DNA from: an uncultured Prevotellaceae bacterium
Lineage (GTDB): Bacteria > Bacteroidota > Bacteroidia > Bacteroidales > Bacteroidaceae
DNA length: 64,000 nucleotides
NCBI GenBank assembly: GCA_900320585.1
Contig: ONSV01000009.1
Location: 1-64,000, forward strand
Reading direction: 5' to 3'
Positions within the stretch are counted from its first letter, which is position 1. Each line of letters opens with the position of its first letter. Both the position numbers and the translations under genes were made by a program. The notes beneath the pieces were generated by a model, which did no database searches, was not told the DNA's origin, and saw nothing but the letters and a program-made list of their open reading frames with translations. Below are positions 52,400 to 60,766 of this stretch, one piece after another.

Positions 52400-53947
52400 A
52401 TGTTGGTGAAAACCTATTGCGCCGCCGTGACGGGACTCGAGGCCACCACCATCACCATCGAGGTGAATATCAGCCGTGGCGTGATGTTCCATCTCTCGGG
52501 CATGGCCGACACGGCCGTGCGTGAGAGTTACGACCGTATACAGGTGGCACTTCCCCACGTGGGGTTCAAGGTGCCCGTGTCGAACATCACCGTGAACCTC
52601 TCGCCTGCCGACATCCGCAAGGAGGGCAGCAGCTACGACCTGCCCATGGCCATCGGCATCCTTGCCGCCAACGGCAACCTCAAGAGCGACAACCTGAAAG
52701 ACTATATGATGGTGGGCGAGCTGGGCCTCGACGGCAAGCTCAAGCCCATCCGAGCCGCCCTGCCCATCTCCATCCTTGCCCGCAAGGAACAATTCAAGGG
52801 ACTCATCGTGCCACGCGAGAATGCCCGCGAGGCGGCCGTGGTGAACAACCTTGAGGTCTATGGCATGAACGACCTGAAAGAGGTCATCGACTTCCTCAAC
52901 GACCCCACCACGGCCACCCCGGAGTTTGTCGACACACGCAAGGAGTTTTACGAGCAACAATACAGCTTCGACCTCGACTATGCCGACGTGCGCGGTCAGG
53001 AGAACGTGAAACGGGCGCTCGAGGTGGCGGCAGCCGGAGGCCACAACATCATCATGATTGGTCCGCCGGGCAGCGGCAAGTCGATGATGGCGAAGCGCCT
53101 GCCCAGCATCCTGCCACCGCTGTCGCTTGCCGAGAGTCTGGAGACCACCCAAATCCACTCCGTGGCGGGGAAACTGGGTAGCGGCACGTCGCTCATCTCC
53201 CAGCGCCCCTTCCGCAGTCCGCACCACACCATCTCACAGGTGGGGCTATGTGGCGGCACGGCCAACGTACAGCCTGGCGAGGTATCACTGGCGCATAATG
53301 GCGTGCTTTTCCTCGACGAGCTCACCGAGTTCTCCAAACAGACGCTCGAGGTGCTCCGCCAACCGCTTGAAGACCGTCTCATCACCATCTCCAGGGCCAA
53401 GTACACCGTACAGTATCCTTGCTCCTTCATGTTTGTCGCCTCCACCAACCCCTGTCCTTGTGGCTACTATGGCGACCCCACCCATACCTGTGTCTGCACA
53501 CCCGGACAAATTCAGCGCTACATGGGCAAGATTTCCGGACCATTGCTCGACCGCATCGACATCCAATGCGAGATATCGGCCCTCTCTTTCGACGACATCT
53601 CCAAGTCGGCTCCCGGCGAGCCTTCCGCCGCCATCCGCGAGCGGGTCATTGCGGCCCGTGCCATCCAGGAGGAGCGGTTCAAGGGCATCAAGGGGGTGCA
53701 CTGCAACGCCCAGATGAGCGAGCGCATGATACACCAGTTTGCCGAGCCCGATGCCAAGTCACTCCAATTGCTCCGCATGGGCATGGAACGGCTGAAACTC
53801 TCCGCCCGTGCCTACAACCGCATTCTCAAGGTGGCCCGCACCATTGCCGACCTCGACCACTCCGACCAAGTGGAGAGCCGCCATATCGCCGAGGCCATCG
53901 GATACAGGAACCTTGACCGGGGAGACTGGGCGGAAAGAGGAGTATGA
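52400..53947 (+). CDS. YifB/ComM-family Mg-chelatase-like AAA+ ATPase
   Basis: 515 residues. The N-terminal Lon-protease-like fold domain (LVKTYCAAVTGLEATTITIEV ... PADIRKEGSSYDLPMAIGIL) is followed by an AAA+ core with Walker A IGPPGSGKSMMAKRLP and Walker B LFLDELTEF. C-terminal motifs FVASTNPCPCGYYGDP and the Mg-chelatase lid (RAYNRILKVARTIADL) complete the ComM architecture. ComM is a branch-migration helicase acting in natural transformation. All motifs are intact. Confidence 0.93.
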   Translation: MLVKTYCAAVTGLEATTITIEVNISRGVMFHLSGMADTAVRESYDRIQVALPHVGFKVPVSNITVNLSPADIRKEGSSYDLPMAIGILAANGNLKSDNLKDYMMVGELGLDGKLKPIRAALPISILARKEQFKGLIVPRENAREAAVVNNLEVYGMNDLKEVIDFLNDPTTATPEFVDTRKEFYEQQYSFDLDYADVRGQENVKRALEVAAAGGHNIIMIGPPGSGKSMMAKRLPSILPPLSLAESLETTQIHSVAGKLGSGTSLISQRPFRSPHHTISQVGLCGGTANVQPGEVSLAHNGVLFLDELTEFSKQTLEVLRQPLEDRLITISRAKYTVQYPCSFMFVASTNPCPCGYYGDPTHTCVCTPGQIQRYMGKISGPLLDRIDIQCEISALSFDDISKSAPGEPSAAIRERVIAARAIQEERFKGIKGVHCNAQMSERMIHQFAEPDAKSLQLLRMGMERLKLSARAYNRILKVARTIADLDHSDQVESRHIAEAIGYRNLDRGDWAERGV

Positions 53948-53977
53948 CACCTATACTTTTGATACCTATCCTCGCAT

Positions 53978-54331
53978 ATGAACAACGGAGACTATTTCAG
54001 CGACCCCGACTACGACGACTTTGAGTTCAGGGAGCAACATCCCTATGTATATGGCGATGATGACGACAATGTCGAATATAATGGCAGCACTCGCCCCAAC
54101 AGCCGCTACGCGCCAAGCCGTCCTACCACCGAGTCCGACGTGCAGTTCCATTACAAATACCTGGCATGGAAAGCCAGAAACAAGGAGAGGATAGAGCAAC
54201 TCTCACAGCCTTCTGGACGCAAGTCACGACCCCAGACTAACCAAAATGGAGACATTGAGCAACTGATTATTGTCATCTGCATATTAATATTCGTTGTCTT
54301 CATGTGTATATGTTTTATCGATTGTGGATGA
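53978..54331 (+). CDS. Small hypothetical protein with C-terminal membrane anchor
   Basis: 117 residues. The N-terminal ~60 residues are acidic and aromatic (NNGDYFSDPDYDDFEF..., YGDDDDNVEYNGS) and look disordered. A basic linker (KSRPQTNQNG) leads into a single C-terminal hydrophobic helix (LIIVICILIFVVFMCICFI). No homologous family recognised. It lies 30 bp after the YifB gene. Confidence 0.65.
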   Translation: MNNGDYFSDPDYDDFEFREQHPYVYGDDDDNVEYNGSTRPNSRYAPSRPTTESDVQFHYKYLAWKARNKERIEQLSQPSGRKSRPQTNQNGDIEQLIIVICILIFVVFMCICFIDCG

Positions 54332-54361
54332 ACCACATCAAAGAAAATATCCATATCTCCT

Positions 54362-54862
54362 ATGAAAAAAGAACTGGAAAAACGTGTCGACCAAGCCGTC
54401 GACAACTTCATGCAAGGCTATGGCTGTTGCCAGAGCGTGGTGGCCGCCTTCGCCGACCTCTACGGACTCGATGAGACAATGGCCAAGCGCATTGCCGCCG
54501 GATTTGGCGGTGGTGTGGGCAGGATGCGCATGATGTGCGGTGCCGTATCGGGCATCGTGATGCTCGTGGGACTCGACTGCGGCCAGACCGAAGGCAGCGA
54601 CCGAGAGGGAAAGTCGGCCTGCTACAAAGTGGTGCAGGAGCTCCTCGCCCGGTCGAAAGCCGACAATGGCTCCATCATCTGTGCCGAACTCCTCGGCCTG
54701 AAAGGTCCCGTGCCCCCAGGCCAGTATGTCGCATCGGAGCGTACCGCCGAATACTACAAAAGCCGTCCTTGCGCGGCCAAGGTAGAGAGCGCCGCCAGGA
54801 TTTTCGCCCAATATCTTGATGAAAAACAGGCAATGCCCCATCATCCCCTTCCTAGCGATTAA
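54362..54862 (+). CDS. C_GCAxxG_C_C-family redox/metal protein
   Basis: 166 residues. GYGCCQSVVAAFADLYGL followed by AAGFGGGVGRMRMMCGAVSGIVMLVGLDCG contains the conserved cysteine/GCAxxG pattern of this small family. Members are thought to bind metal or act in redox metabolism; the precise role is unknown. No signal peptide is present. It lies 30 bp after the small membrane protein gene on the same strand. Confidence 0.87.
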   Translation: MKKELEKRVDQAVDNFMQGYGCCQSVVAAFADLYGLDETMAKRIAAGFGGGVGRMRMMCGAVSGIVMLVGLDCGQTEGSDREGKSACYKVVQELLARSKADNGSIICAELLGLKGPVPPGQYVASERTAEYYKSRPCAAKVESAARIFAQYLDEKQAMPHHPLPSD

Positions 54863-54916
54863 CCTTTATTAACCCTCTTTCCCCGCCAAAGGCCATAGAG
54901 AAGAAGATTTATTTGC

Positions 54917-54924
54917 TATTTTTG
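54917..54924 (+). promoter_or_regulatory. -7 element (TATTTTTG)
   Basis: TATTTTTG lies about 70 nt before the ATG at 54994, giving the small secreted-protein gene its own promoter. No clear -33 element. Confidence 0.5.
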
Positions 54925-54993
54925 CAAATCATTCCCCAAAAACAACACAACACATATCAACAGATTACATCACTTTAACCAATTCTTGAAAAA

Positions 54994-55521
54994 ATGAAAA
55001 GATCTTTAGTTTTATTTGGTCTCATTGTGTGTTTCGCCATGGGTCTCTCAGCACAAAGCATTCTGGGCAAATGGTGTGCCCAACACGATGAAGGAGAAAA
55101 AAGCGCCTTGATGACACTTGAAATGACCTTCAAAGCCGACAAAACCATGTTGATGAACATTATCCTCAGCATGAGCGACCCCGAGGCGATGGAAATGGAA
55201 TTTCACGTGAATTTAGATGGCACCTATGGAGAGAAGAATGGCAATACCCTCCCCTTCAAGCTCAATTCCGACAAAGCCAGTGTCGTTGTTGACAAAATGG
55301 AATTCAAGGGCGAGATGGCTGAGCAGATGAAAGACAACAAAGAGTTGGAGGCTGGCCTTAAGAAACTCATTCAAGACCAAATCAATGCGTCGAAGGATGA
55401 GATGATAAACGAAATCCCCACAGAAGGCGAAATGACCATTACCGAGCTGACCGCCACCACCATGAAGGTCAAGATGGACGATAAAGATGACGAAATACTC
55501 GAGTTTGTAAAGGTTGACTGA
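54994..55521 (+). CDS. Small secreted lipocalin-like hypothetical protein
   Basis: 175 residues with a signal peptide (MKRSLVLFGLIVCFAMGLSAQ). 'SILGKWCAQHDEGEKSALM...' is the G-x-W start common to lipocalin-like Bacteroidales proteins, followed by alternating beta strands rich in Lys/Glu/Met. No catalytic residues are apparent. It is the last plus-strand gene before the convergent minus-strand GTPase cluster, with a strong inverted repeat between. Confidence 0.75.
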   Translation: MKRSLVLFGLIVCFAMGLSAQSILGKWCAQHDEGEKSALMTLEMTFKADKTMLMNIILSMSDPEAMEMEFHVNLDGTYGEKNGNTLPFKLNSDKASVVVDKMEFKGEMAEQMKDNKELEAGLKKLIQDQINASKDEMINEIPTEGEMTITELTATTMKVKMDDKDDEILEFVKVD

Positions 55522-55556
55522 TTTTCCTTTCAGACTATCTCATCTACTTATATATA

Positions 55557-55597
55557 CGACATCCCCTCCTCTGACAATGTCAGGAGAGGGGATGTCG
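55557..55597. terminator. Bidirectional inverted repeat between convergent genes
   Basis: CGACATCCCCTCCTCTGAC (55557-55575) pairs with 55579-55597 over 19 positions with one mismatch and one G-U pair, loop AAT. It lacks a T tract on either strand. Position between convergent stop codons suggests termination or transcript stabilisation. Confidence 0.6.
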
Positions 55598-55624
55598 CGT
55601 TGCAGGCCTGCCGGATGACACAGG

Positions 55625-56518
55625 TCAGAAAATCCTGTCGAGCAGGATATCCCACGCCGACTTGTTGTTGAGCGCTCTGTCGGCGGCATGATAATGGCTG
55701 CGCATATCGGAGCGGAGGTCGCTCACCGCCATGTAGTGGCCATAGACAGCGCGGGCAGAGTCGGCGAAAAGGCTCACCTCTCGCCCTACCCCGTCGTAAC
55801 GTTCCTGAAAAGCCTCCCAACTCGTCCCTGGGTTGGCCAAGGCCGCCACGCAGTGCTCCAGGTAGCGGTAATGCGCCTTTTGGAGCCGGGTGGGCACCGA
55901 GTCGAGCTCATGCATCAGATGGGTGTTCTTGCTCAGGTAGGAGTCGGTCTGGTAACGCCGTGCCTCACGGATACGGTCTTTCGAGTCGGCTATCGACTTG
56001 AAGTCTCTCCTTTCGGCAAGGTCGCAAGCCTGCCTGTACTTATTGAGCACGTCAGCCACACGGTCGAGTTGTCCGCTGACCGAAGGCCTGAGGTCCACGA
56101 TGGTCTTTCTTTCGCTGTTCTCTATCCCCCTCAGGAGTTGGATACGTTGCCGCATTTTCCTCAAGTCACTGTCGTCCCATACCGACCAGCCAAACTTCAG
56201 TTCGCATTTTCTCACGAATGCCGGCACGTATTTCTCCATGAGCATCATCTGCAGCGTATCGCTCTCGCCTGGCCGCAGCAGTTGGTTGTCGTCAAGGAAA
56301 CCGATGAGATGATGGGCGGCAAACCACCGCTGGTCGAGCGTATCGGAGTCGAGTCCTTGGTGTACATTGTCGATCATCCGTCTCACCAGAGCGGCCTGTT
56401 CGCCATCATGCGAGACAGCCCTTGGAGGGTCGAGTCGCAACTTGGCAAAGAACAGGAGCGACCCTGCCACCGCGGCGATGGCCAGCGACAGAAGAAACAC
56501 TTTGAGCGATGTCTTCAT
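55625..56518 (-). CDS. Membrane-anchored helical protein of the GTPase cluster
   Basis: 297 residues. One N-terminal membrane segment (VFLLSLAIAAVAGSLLFFAK, residues ~7-26) is followed by an entirely helical region (e.g. DQRWFAAHHLIGFLDDNQL, RKMRQRIQLLRGIENSERK). No known family recognised. Its start overlaps the stop of the 609-residue gene by 4 bp (ATGA at 56518-56515), implying translational coupling and a shared function. The large soluble part is probably periplasmic if the first segment is an uncleaved anchor. Confidence 0.7.
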   Translation of the reverse strand: MKTSLKVFLLSLAIAAVAGSLLFFAKLRLDPPRAVSHDGEQAALVRRMIDNVHQGLDSDTLDQRWFAAHHLIGFLDDNQLLRPGESDTLQMMLMEKYVPAFVRKCELKFGWSVWDDSDLRKMRQRIQLLRGIENSERKTIVDLRPSVSGQLDRVADVLNKYRQACDLAERRDFKSIADSKDRIREARRYQTDSYLSKNTHLMHELDSVPTRLQKAHYRYLEHCVAALANPGTSWEAFQERYDGVGREVSLFADSARAVYGHYMAVSDLRSDMRSHYHAADRALNNKSAWDILLDRIF

Positions 56519-58344
56519 TTTTTCTCGTCCTTGGTTTCAGGTTGTTGCACCGTCTCGGCAGCACCTTTTTCGGGAATATACCCTGCCGTCTGGTCGAGCA
56601 CCGAGATGTATTTCTCGAGCGTGATGGAGCCATCCTTGCTATAAGGCGACCGTGTGGTCTTGAGCGTATTGAGCACATCGGGCTTCTTGGCCCTGTCGAC
56701 GGCCTCTTTCAGTGCTTGCCACTGTTTGCTGCCTGTGAGATGGAGCGAGTCGGTCTTGGCATCGAAGGTATCGAAGTCGTACTCATTGAGGGCGTCGAAG
56801 ATACCCGCGAGAGCACCGTCGAAGAGCGAGTCGGCCTCGGCCTTCACCCACTTCTCGGTATTGTCGATGTAGCCTACCAGCTCGGCCTGCCGCAAGGAGT
56901 CGGCACGCTGCTTCTCGGCCTTTATCCTCATCGCGGTTTCCTCCTCGGCTTTCTTGTTCATGGCACGTTCCTTCATCCACGCGCCAGCCATCCATCCCAA
57001 GAGGAGTCCTAACACGAGGCCTATGCCCAGCGCATAGAAGAACTTCCTTGAGATTTTGGGCTTGGAGGATTTCTTGGCCGTGCGGCCACCCCGCGGCGCG
57101 CCAGCCACCTTGCTCACAATACCCTTCTTCTGCACGTCGGTCTTGTCGCGTTCCAAGGTCACCTGATGCCCATTCACTGTGTTTACCCTATAGCCGGGCA
57201 AGGGCGACCGCCTGGCATCGAGTTCGGGCCAGTCGATGTCGAATTTCACGCGTGTGTTCCTTGGGGTGCCGTTTACCGAGTAGCTCATCCTTGTCAATGC
57301 CTTTTGCAGGACAATGGTCACTTTCTTGCCTTTCGTGAGGTCCACCACCTCGTCTTTGTCTTGGTAGCCGTCGCACTTCACGATGAAATGGGCCTGGGTG
57401 AGCTCGCTCTCTGGCATGACGCGGCAATCCTTCCCCGCTATCTTCACCATCTCGGAATCTCTCACATCTACATGCTTGCTGTCATTGACGATGGGATTGC
57501 CCTCCTCGTCGACCAGGTTCACGGTCACGCCACTGATGATACGCCGCCAGCGGATATCGGCGGGCAAAGTGGCCTCGCAACGGTTCTTATGCACCAAGAA
57601 GTCAAAGGCGAAAGGCGCGCAGTTGTCCTTGCGCAGTTCCAGGGGCAGGCGGTCGCCCACCCTGCTGAGCACGGGTTTCTCGAAGGCCCTGTCGGTGCCC
57701 CGATGATAGATTTTCCCATTATTGGCCAAGGCCTTTTTCTTGGGTGGTGCCACAAGGGCAGGAGTGCCCAGAAGATGGTTGGTGAGGTCGGCCATCTTCT
57801 CTGTACGTGCCAATGGGGCCTGCGTCCGGTCGAGCAGGAACACCCCCTCGTATTGTGCATACTCGGGTTGCAGCAAGGCAGGTCCGAGCAGATCGGCGGC
57901 CGTATGTTTCTCTCCCTTGCCAAAAATGCGGAAAGCATAGTTGTTATCGTTCCTGGGCACGTTCCATTCAAAATCGAGCTCCTGGTAATCCCTGCTGAAC
58001 CATCCACTCAGTTCAGCGGTGTCGCCTCCCTTGGCCAGCACATCGGCGGCAGCACCGACGATGGTGGGCAAATCGGCCAGGGCCGTCATCAGGACCTTCC
58101 GTGGCACGAAGATGGCGAGCGCCCGATAGTCGCCTACCCTGGAGAAGAGGGGTTTGATGACATACACCATGCATCCGCCTTGGCGCAGCGCTATCATCCT
58201 CAGGATGCCGTTGAAGTCGACGGGGAGCGAGAGCGTTCCTCCCGTCCTGACGTCGAATATCCGTCCGTTGTCGGTACCATTATCGAACACCAGTTCATGG
58301 TCCTCGCCATTCTTGATCAGTTGCGAATATAAACTTAGTCTCAT
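56515..58344 (-). CDS. Single-pass membrane protein of the GTPase cluster
   Basis: 609 residues of unrecognised family. N-terminal region 1-200 is globular and may be cytoplasmic (HELVFDNGTDNGRIFDVRTG, YRALAIFVPRKVL). Residues ~265-350 look like a PEGA/carboxypeptidase-regulatory beta domain (VTVNLVDEEGNPIV, KKVTIVLQKAL). A basic stretch (RTAKKSSKPKISRK) precedes one membrane helix at ~435-457, then a Glu/Lys/Ala coiled coil and a Ser/Asp-rich tail. The positive-inside rule puts the N-terminal part in the cytoplasm. It could be a GTPase partner, as in paired-GTPase cassettes, but sequence alone does not prove this. Confidence 0.7.
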   Translation of the reverse strand: MRLSLYSQLIKNGEDHELVFDNGTDNGRIFDVRTGGTLSLPVDFNGILRMIALRQGGCMVYVIKPLFSRVGDYRALAIFVPRKVLMTALADLPTIVGAAADVLAKGGDTAELSGWFSRDYQELDFEWNVPRNDNNYAFRIFGKGEKHTAADLLGPALLQPEYAQYEGVFLLDRTQAPLARTEKMADLTNHLLGTPALVAPPKKKALANNGKIYHRGTDRAFEKPVLSRVGDRLPLELRKDNCAPFAFDFLVHKNRCEATLPADIRWRRIISGVTVNLVDEEGNPIVNDSKHVDVRDSEMVKIAGKDCRVMPESELTQAHFIVKCDGYQDKDEVVDLTKGKKVTIVLQKALTRMSYSVNGTPRNTRVKFDIDWPELDARRSPLPGYRVNTVNGHQVTLERDKTDVQKKGIVSKVAGAPRGGRTAKKSSKPKISRKFFYALGIGLVLGLLLGWMAGAWMKERAMNKKAEEETAMRIKAEKQRADSLRQAELVGYIDNTEKWVKAEADSLFDGALAGIFDALNEYDFDTFDAKTDSLHLTGSKQWQALKEAVDRAKKPDVLNTLKTTRSPYSKDGSITLEKYISVLDQTAGYIPEKGAAETVQQPETKDEKK

Positions 58345-58365
58345 GGTCTTGATATGTTGTTTTTG

Positions 58366-59535
58366 TTATTTCCTATTGAAGACTCTGTCCCAAAAACCTT
58401 TCTTCTTCTGCGCCGTAAGCAGGATTTTGGTCACCACCTCGCTGGCCTGGTCGGTGTTCATCCGGCAGAAGTTCTTGAAGCACACGTCGCCGATGTCGAA
58501 CATGAACGGCGGGGGCAGCTTCCCTCCATTGATTTTGTATTCACGGCAGCATCTGTCGAGCAGTCCCATGAAGTTGGAGTAGTTGTGGTGGATGAAATCC
58601 TCAATATGGTCCATCTCATACTCCCCTTCCTTCAGGTTGTGGGCCACCTTGTCGGTCTTGGTCACCAGCACATAGATGCCGTCGGTGTGGTTCTTCAGCA
58701 CCTCGTTGTTCTTCAGGTAGGTAAGGCCCGTGGTGAGGTATTGGTCTTGCAATGTGCCCTTGTAGGCCTTGCGCTCTGCACCATACTCGATGATGAAGAT
58801 ATGTATCTTCCGATTCTCGGAGGGGTTGTTGACAAGGATTTTGTTGAGCGAGCCCAGGGCATCCTGGTGACGCTCGTCGTACTTGTCATAACTGCCGGCG
58901 GGCAGCCACTGCAGGTAGCAGAAGAGCTCGCCAGCCATATCGATAAGGGTCACTGGGTGCACCTCGTTTTTCAGGTCCTCGAGCTGGAGCCCGATAGCGA
59001 AATTGGTCTTCACGGGTGTACGTCCTGGCAGCACGCAGAAGTCGCCGTTGTTGGTGAAGATGCTCTCGAGTTTCGACTCATAGCCGAAGTCGTGGGCGTT
59101 GTTGGTCACGGGCTCCACGCTGAGCACGACATTCCGGTTGGTCTTCGCCGCGCAGAGGATACTGCCCAGGGCGCAGGTCTTTCCTGAGGAGGGAATACCC
59201 CAGAGATACACCTCGAGCGAGCCTTCGTCGATATGGTCGATGGAGCCTTCGACGTCGATCATCTCAGTGATGGGCGTACCAAGCATGTCGACGAATCCGC
59301 GGTCGATGCCGCAGTCGTTCTCCAGTTCGGTCTCACTGATGATCCTGTTGCTCACGAGATAGTTCACCGTTGCCGCATCGAGCAGGTTGTGGTCGTCGGC
59401 AATGAGTGTCTTCAGTTCATCTATCGAGAGGTTGCCTTTGTCGATGGCCTCGGCAATGTAGATGGCAGGATTGTCTTGCAAGTCAATCTCCCTGCAAAAC
59501 CGTCTCATGTTTTCCGTGAATTCTGTTTTTGGCAT
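58366..59535 (-). CDS. P-loop GTPase, second of a tandem pair
   Basis: 389 residues. A ~100-residue helical N-terminal domain (with DDHNLLDAATVNYLV) precedes a GTPase domain: G1 GIPSSGKT (113-120), G3 in LIDMAGE (D199-G202) and G4 TKTD (292-295). GRTPVKTNFAIGLQLED is a probable switch-like region. It is a paralogue of the next gene upstream (59577-60755), with G motifs at the same positions. The IPSS loop and conserved C-terminal FDIGDVCFKNFCRMNTD block are not features of Era/Ras-like GTPases I know. It may be part of an envelope-linked signalling pair. Confidence 0.8.
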   Translation of the reverse strand: MPKTEFTENMRRFCREIDLQDNPAIYIAEAIDKGNLSIDELKTLIADDHNLLDAATVNYLVSNRIISETELENDCGIDRGFVDMLGTPITEMIDVEGSIDHIDEGSLEVYLWGIPSSGKTCALGSILCAAKTNRNVVLSVEPVTNNAHDFGYESKLESIFTNNGDFCVLPGRTPVKTNFAIGLQLEDLKNEVHPVTLIDMAGELFCYLQWLPAGSYDKYDERHQDALGSLNKILVNNPSENRKIHIFIIEYGAERKAYKGTLQDQYLTTGLTYLKNNEVLKNHTDGIYVLVTKTDKVAHNLKEGEYEMDHIEDFIHHNYSNFMGLLDRCCREYKINGGKLPPPFMFDIGDVCFKNFCRMNTDQASEVVTKILLTAQKKKGFWDRVFNRK

Positions 59536-59576
59536 TTTATCTTGTTTTTTTTAATTGCGAATGATGGCATGATACG

Positions 59577-60755
59577 TCAGTTGTCGAAGATCTGGGTGAT
59601 TTTTCTCACCAGGGGGTTCTTGCTGAATCCCTTCGACTCTCCCAGTATGATTTCCCTGGCCACCACCTTGGCCGTGTCGGTGTTGAGGCGGCAGAAGTTC
59701 TGGAAACACACGTCGCCGATGTCGAAGGGGAACACGGGTGGCAGGTTGCCGCCGCAGATCTCGAACTCACGGCAGTATCGCCGCAACAGCCCGATGAAGT
59801 TGGGATAGTTGTCCTCTACGAATCTCGTCACATGCTCCTCCGGTGTCTCGCCTGGCGCCAATGCCTGGTGCATCTTGTCGGTTTTGGTCACGAGCACATA
59901 CACCCCATCGGTATGGTTCTGCAGCACTCCACAGTTCTTCAGGTAGGTAAGGCCGGTGGTGAGATACTTGTCCTGCAGCGTGTCTTTGTATTTCTTTCCC
60001 TCACGGCCATACTCCACTACGAAGAGGTGTATCTTGCGGTTGTCGGTGGGGTTGTCGACCAGTATCCGGAGAAAAGTCTCGAGAGCCTTGCGGTGGTCCT
60101 CATAGTCGCCCACCTTCCCCACGGCCATCCAATGGATATAGCAGAAGAGCTCGCCGGCCATATCGATGAGGGTGACGGGGTGCACACGCCCATTGCTGTC
60201 CTCCAATTCCAGCCCGATGGCGAAATTGGTCTTCGTGGGCGTACGGCCAGGCAACTTGCAAACGGCATGATTGACGGGGAACACCTGCTCGAGCTGGGTC
60301 ATGTATTCATAGCCCTGCGAGGTGGACTGAGGCACCACGCGCGTGGCCACGTCCTTGTCGGTGCGGAGCGAGCACAAGAGCGCGCCCAGTGCACAGGTCT
60401 TGCCCGACGAGGGGATTCCCCAGAGATAAATCTCAGTATTCCCGCCATCGATAAGACTGATATTTCCTCCTGTATCGTCCATCGACGTGAGCGTCGAACC
60501 GAGCATTCCCACGAAACCAGGGTCCACATGGCAGTCGGTCACCAGTTCGTCCTTGGTGAGCACGCCGCTTCTCACCAGCGAGTGCACCACTCCGGCATCC
60601 ACCAGGTTGTGGTCGTCGCGCAACAGGGTTTTCAAGTCGGCCACGCTGAGGTGTTTCTCATCGAGCAGACGCTGGATGAGGGGCAGGGCGTCGGCCTCCT
60701 GGTCCAAAGCCCTGCACAGGGCCTTCATCTCTATGGTATAGTTGTCTTTGGTCAT
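59577..60755 (-). CDS. P-loop GTPase, first of a tandem pair
   Basis: 392 residues with the same layout as its neighbour: helical N-terminal domain (KTLLRDDHNLVDAGVV), G1 GIPSSGKT at 113-120, G3 LIDMAGE (D198-G201) and G4 TKTD (290-293). KTNFAIGLELED and the C-terminal FDIGDVCFQNFCRLNTDTA are also shared. The two proteins look roughly half identical, so a tandem duplication with later divergence is inferred. The gene starts 11 bp after the stop of the four-span membrane protein gene, so they are cotranscribed. Confidence 0.8.
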   Translation of the reverse strand: MTKDNYTIEMKALCRALDQEADALPLIQRLLDEKHLSVADLKTLLRDDHNLVDAGVVHSLVRSGVLTKDELVTDCHVDPGFVGMLGSTLTSMDDTGGNISLIDGGNTEIYLWGIPSSGKTCALGALLCSLRTDKDVATRVVPQSTSQGYEYMTQLEQVFPVNHAVCKLPGRTPTKTNFAIGLELEDSNGRVHPVTLIDMAGELFCYIHWMAVGKVGDYEDHRKALETFLRILVDNPTDNRKIHLFVVEYGREGKKYKDTLQDKYLTTGLTYLKNCGVLQNHTDGVYVLVTKTDKMHQALAPGETPEEHVTRFVEDNYPNFIGLLRRYCREFEICGGNLPPVFPFDIGDVCFQNFCRLNTDTAKVVAREIILGESKGFSKNPLVRKITQIFDN

Positions 60756-60766
60756 GCGGTTGGAGT

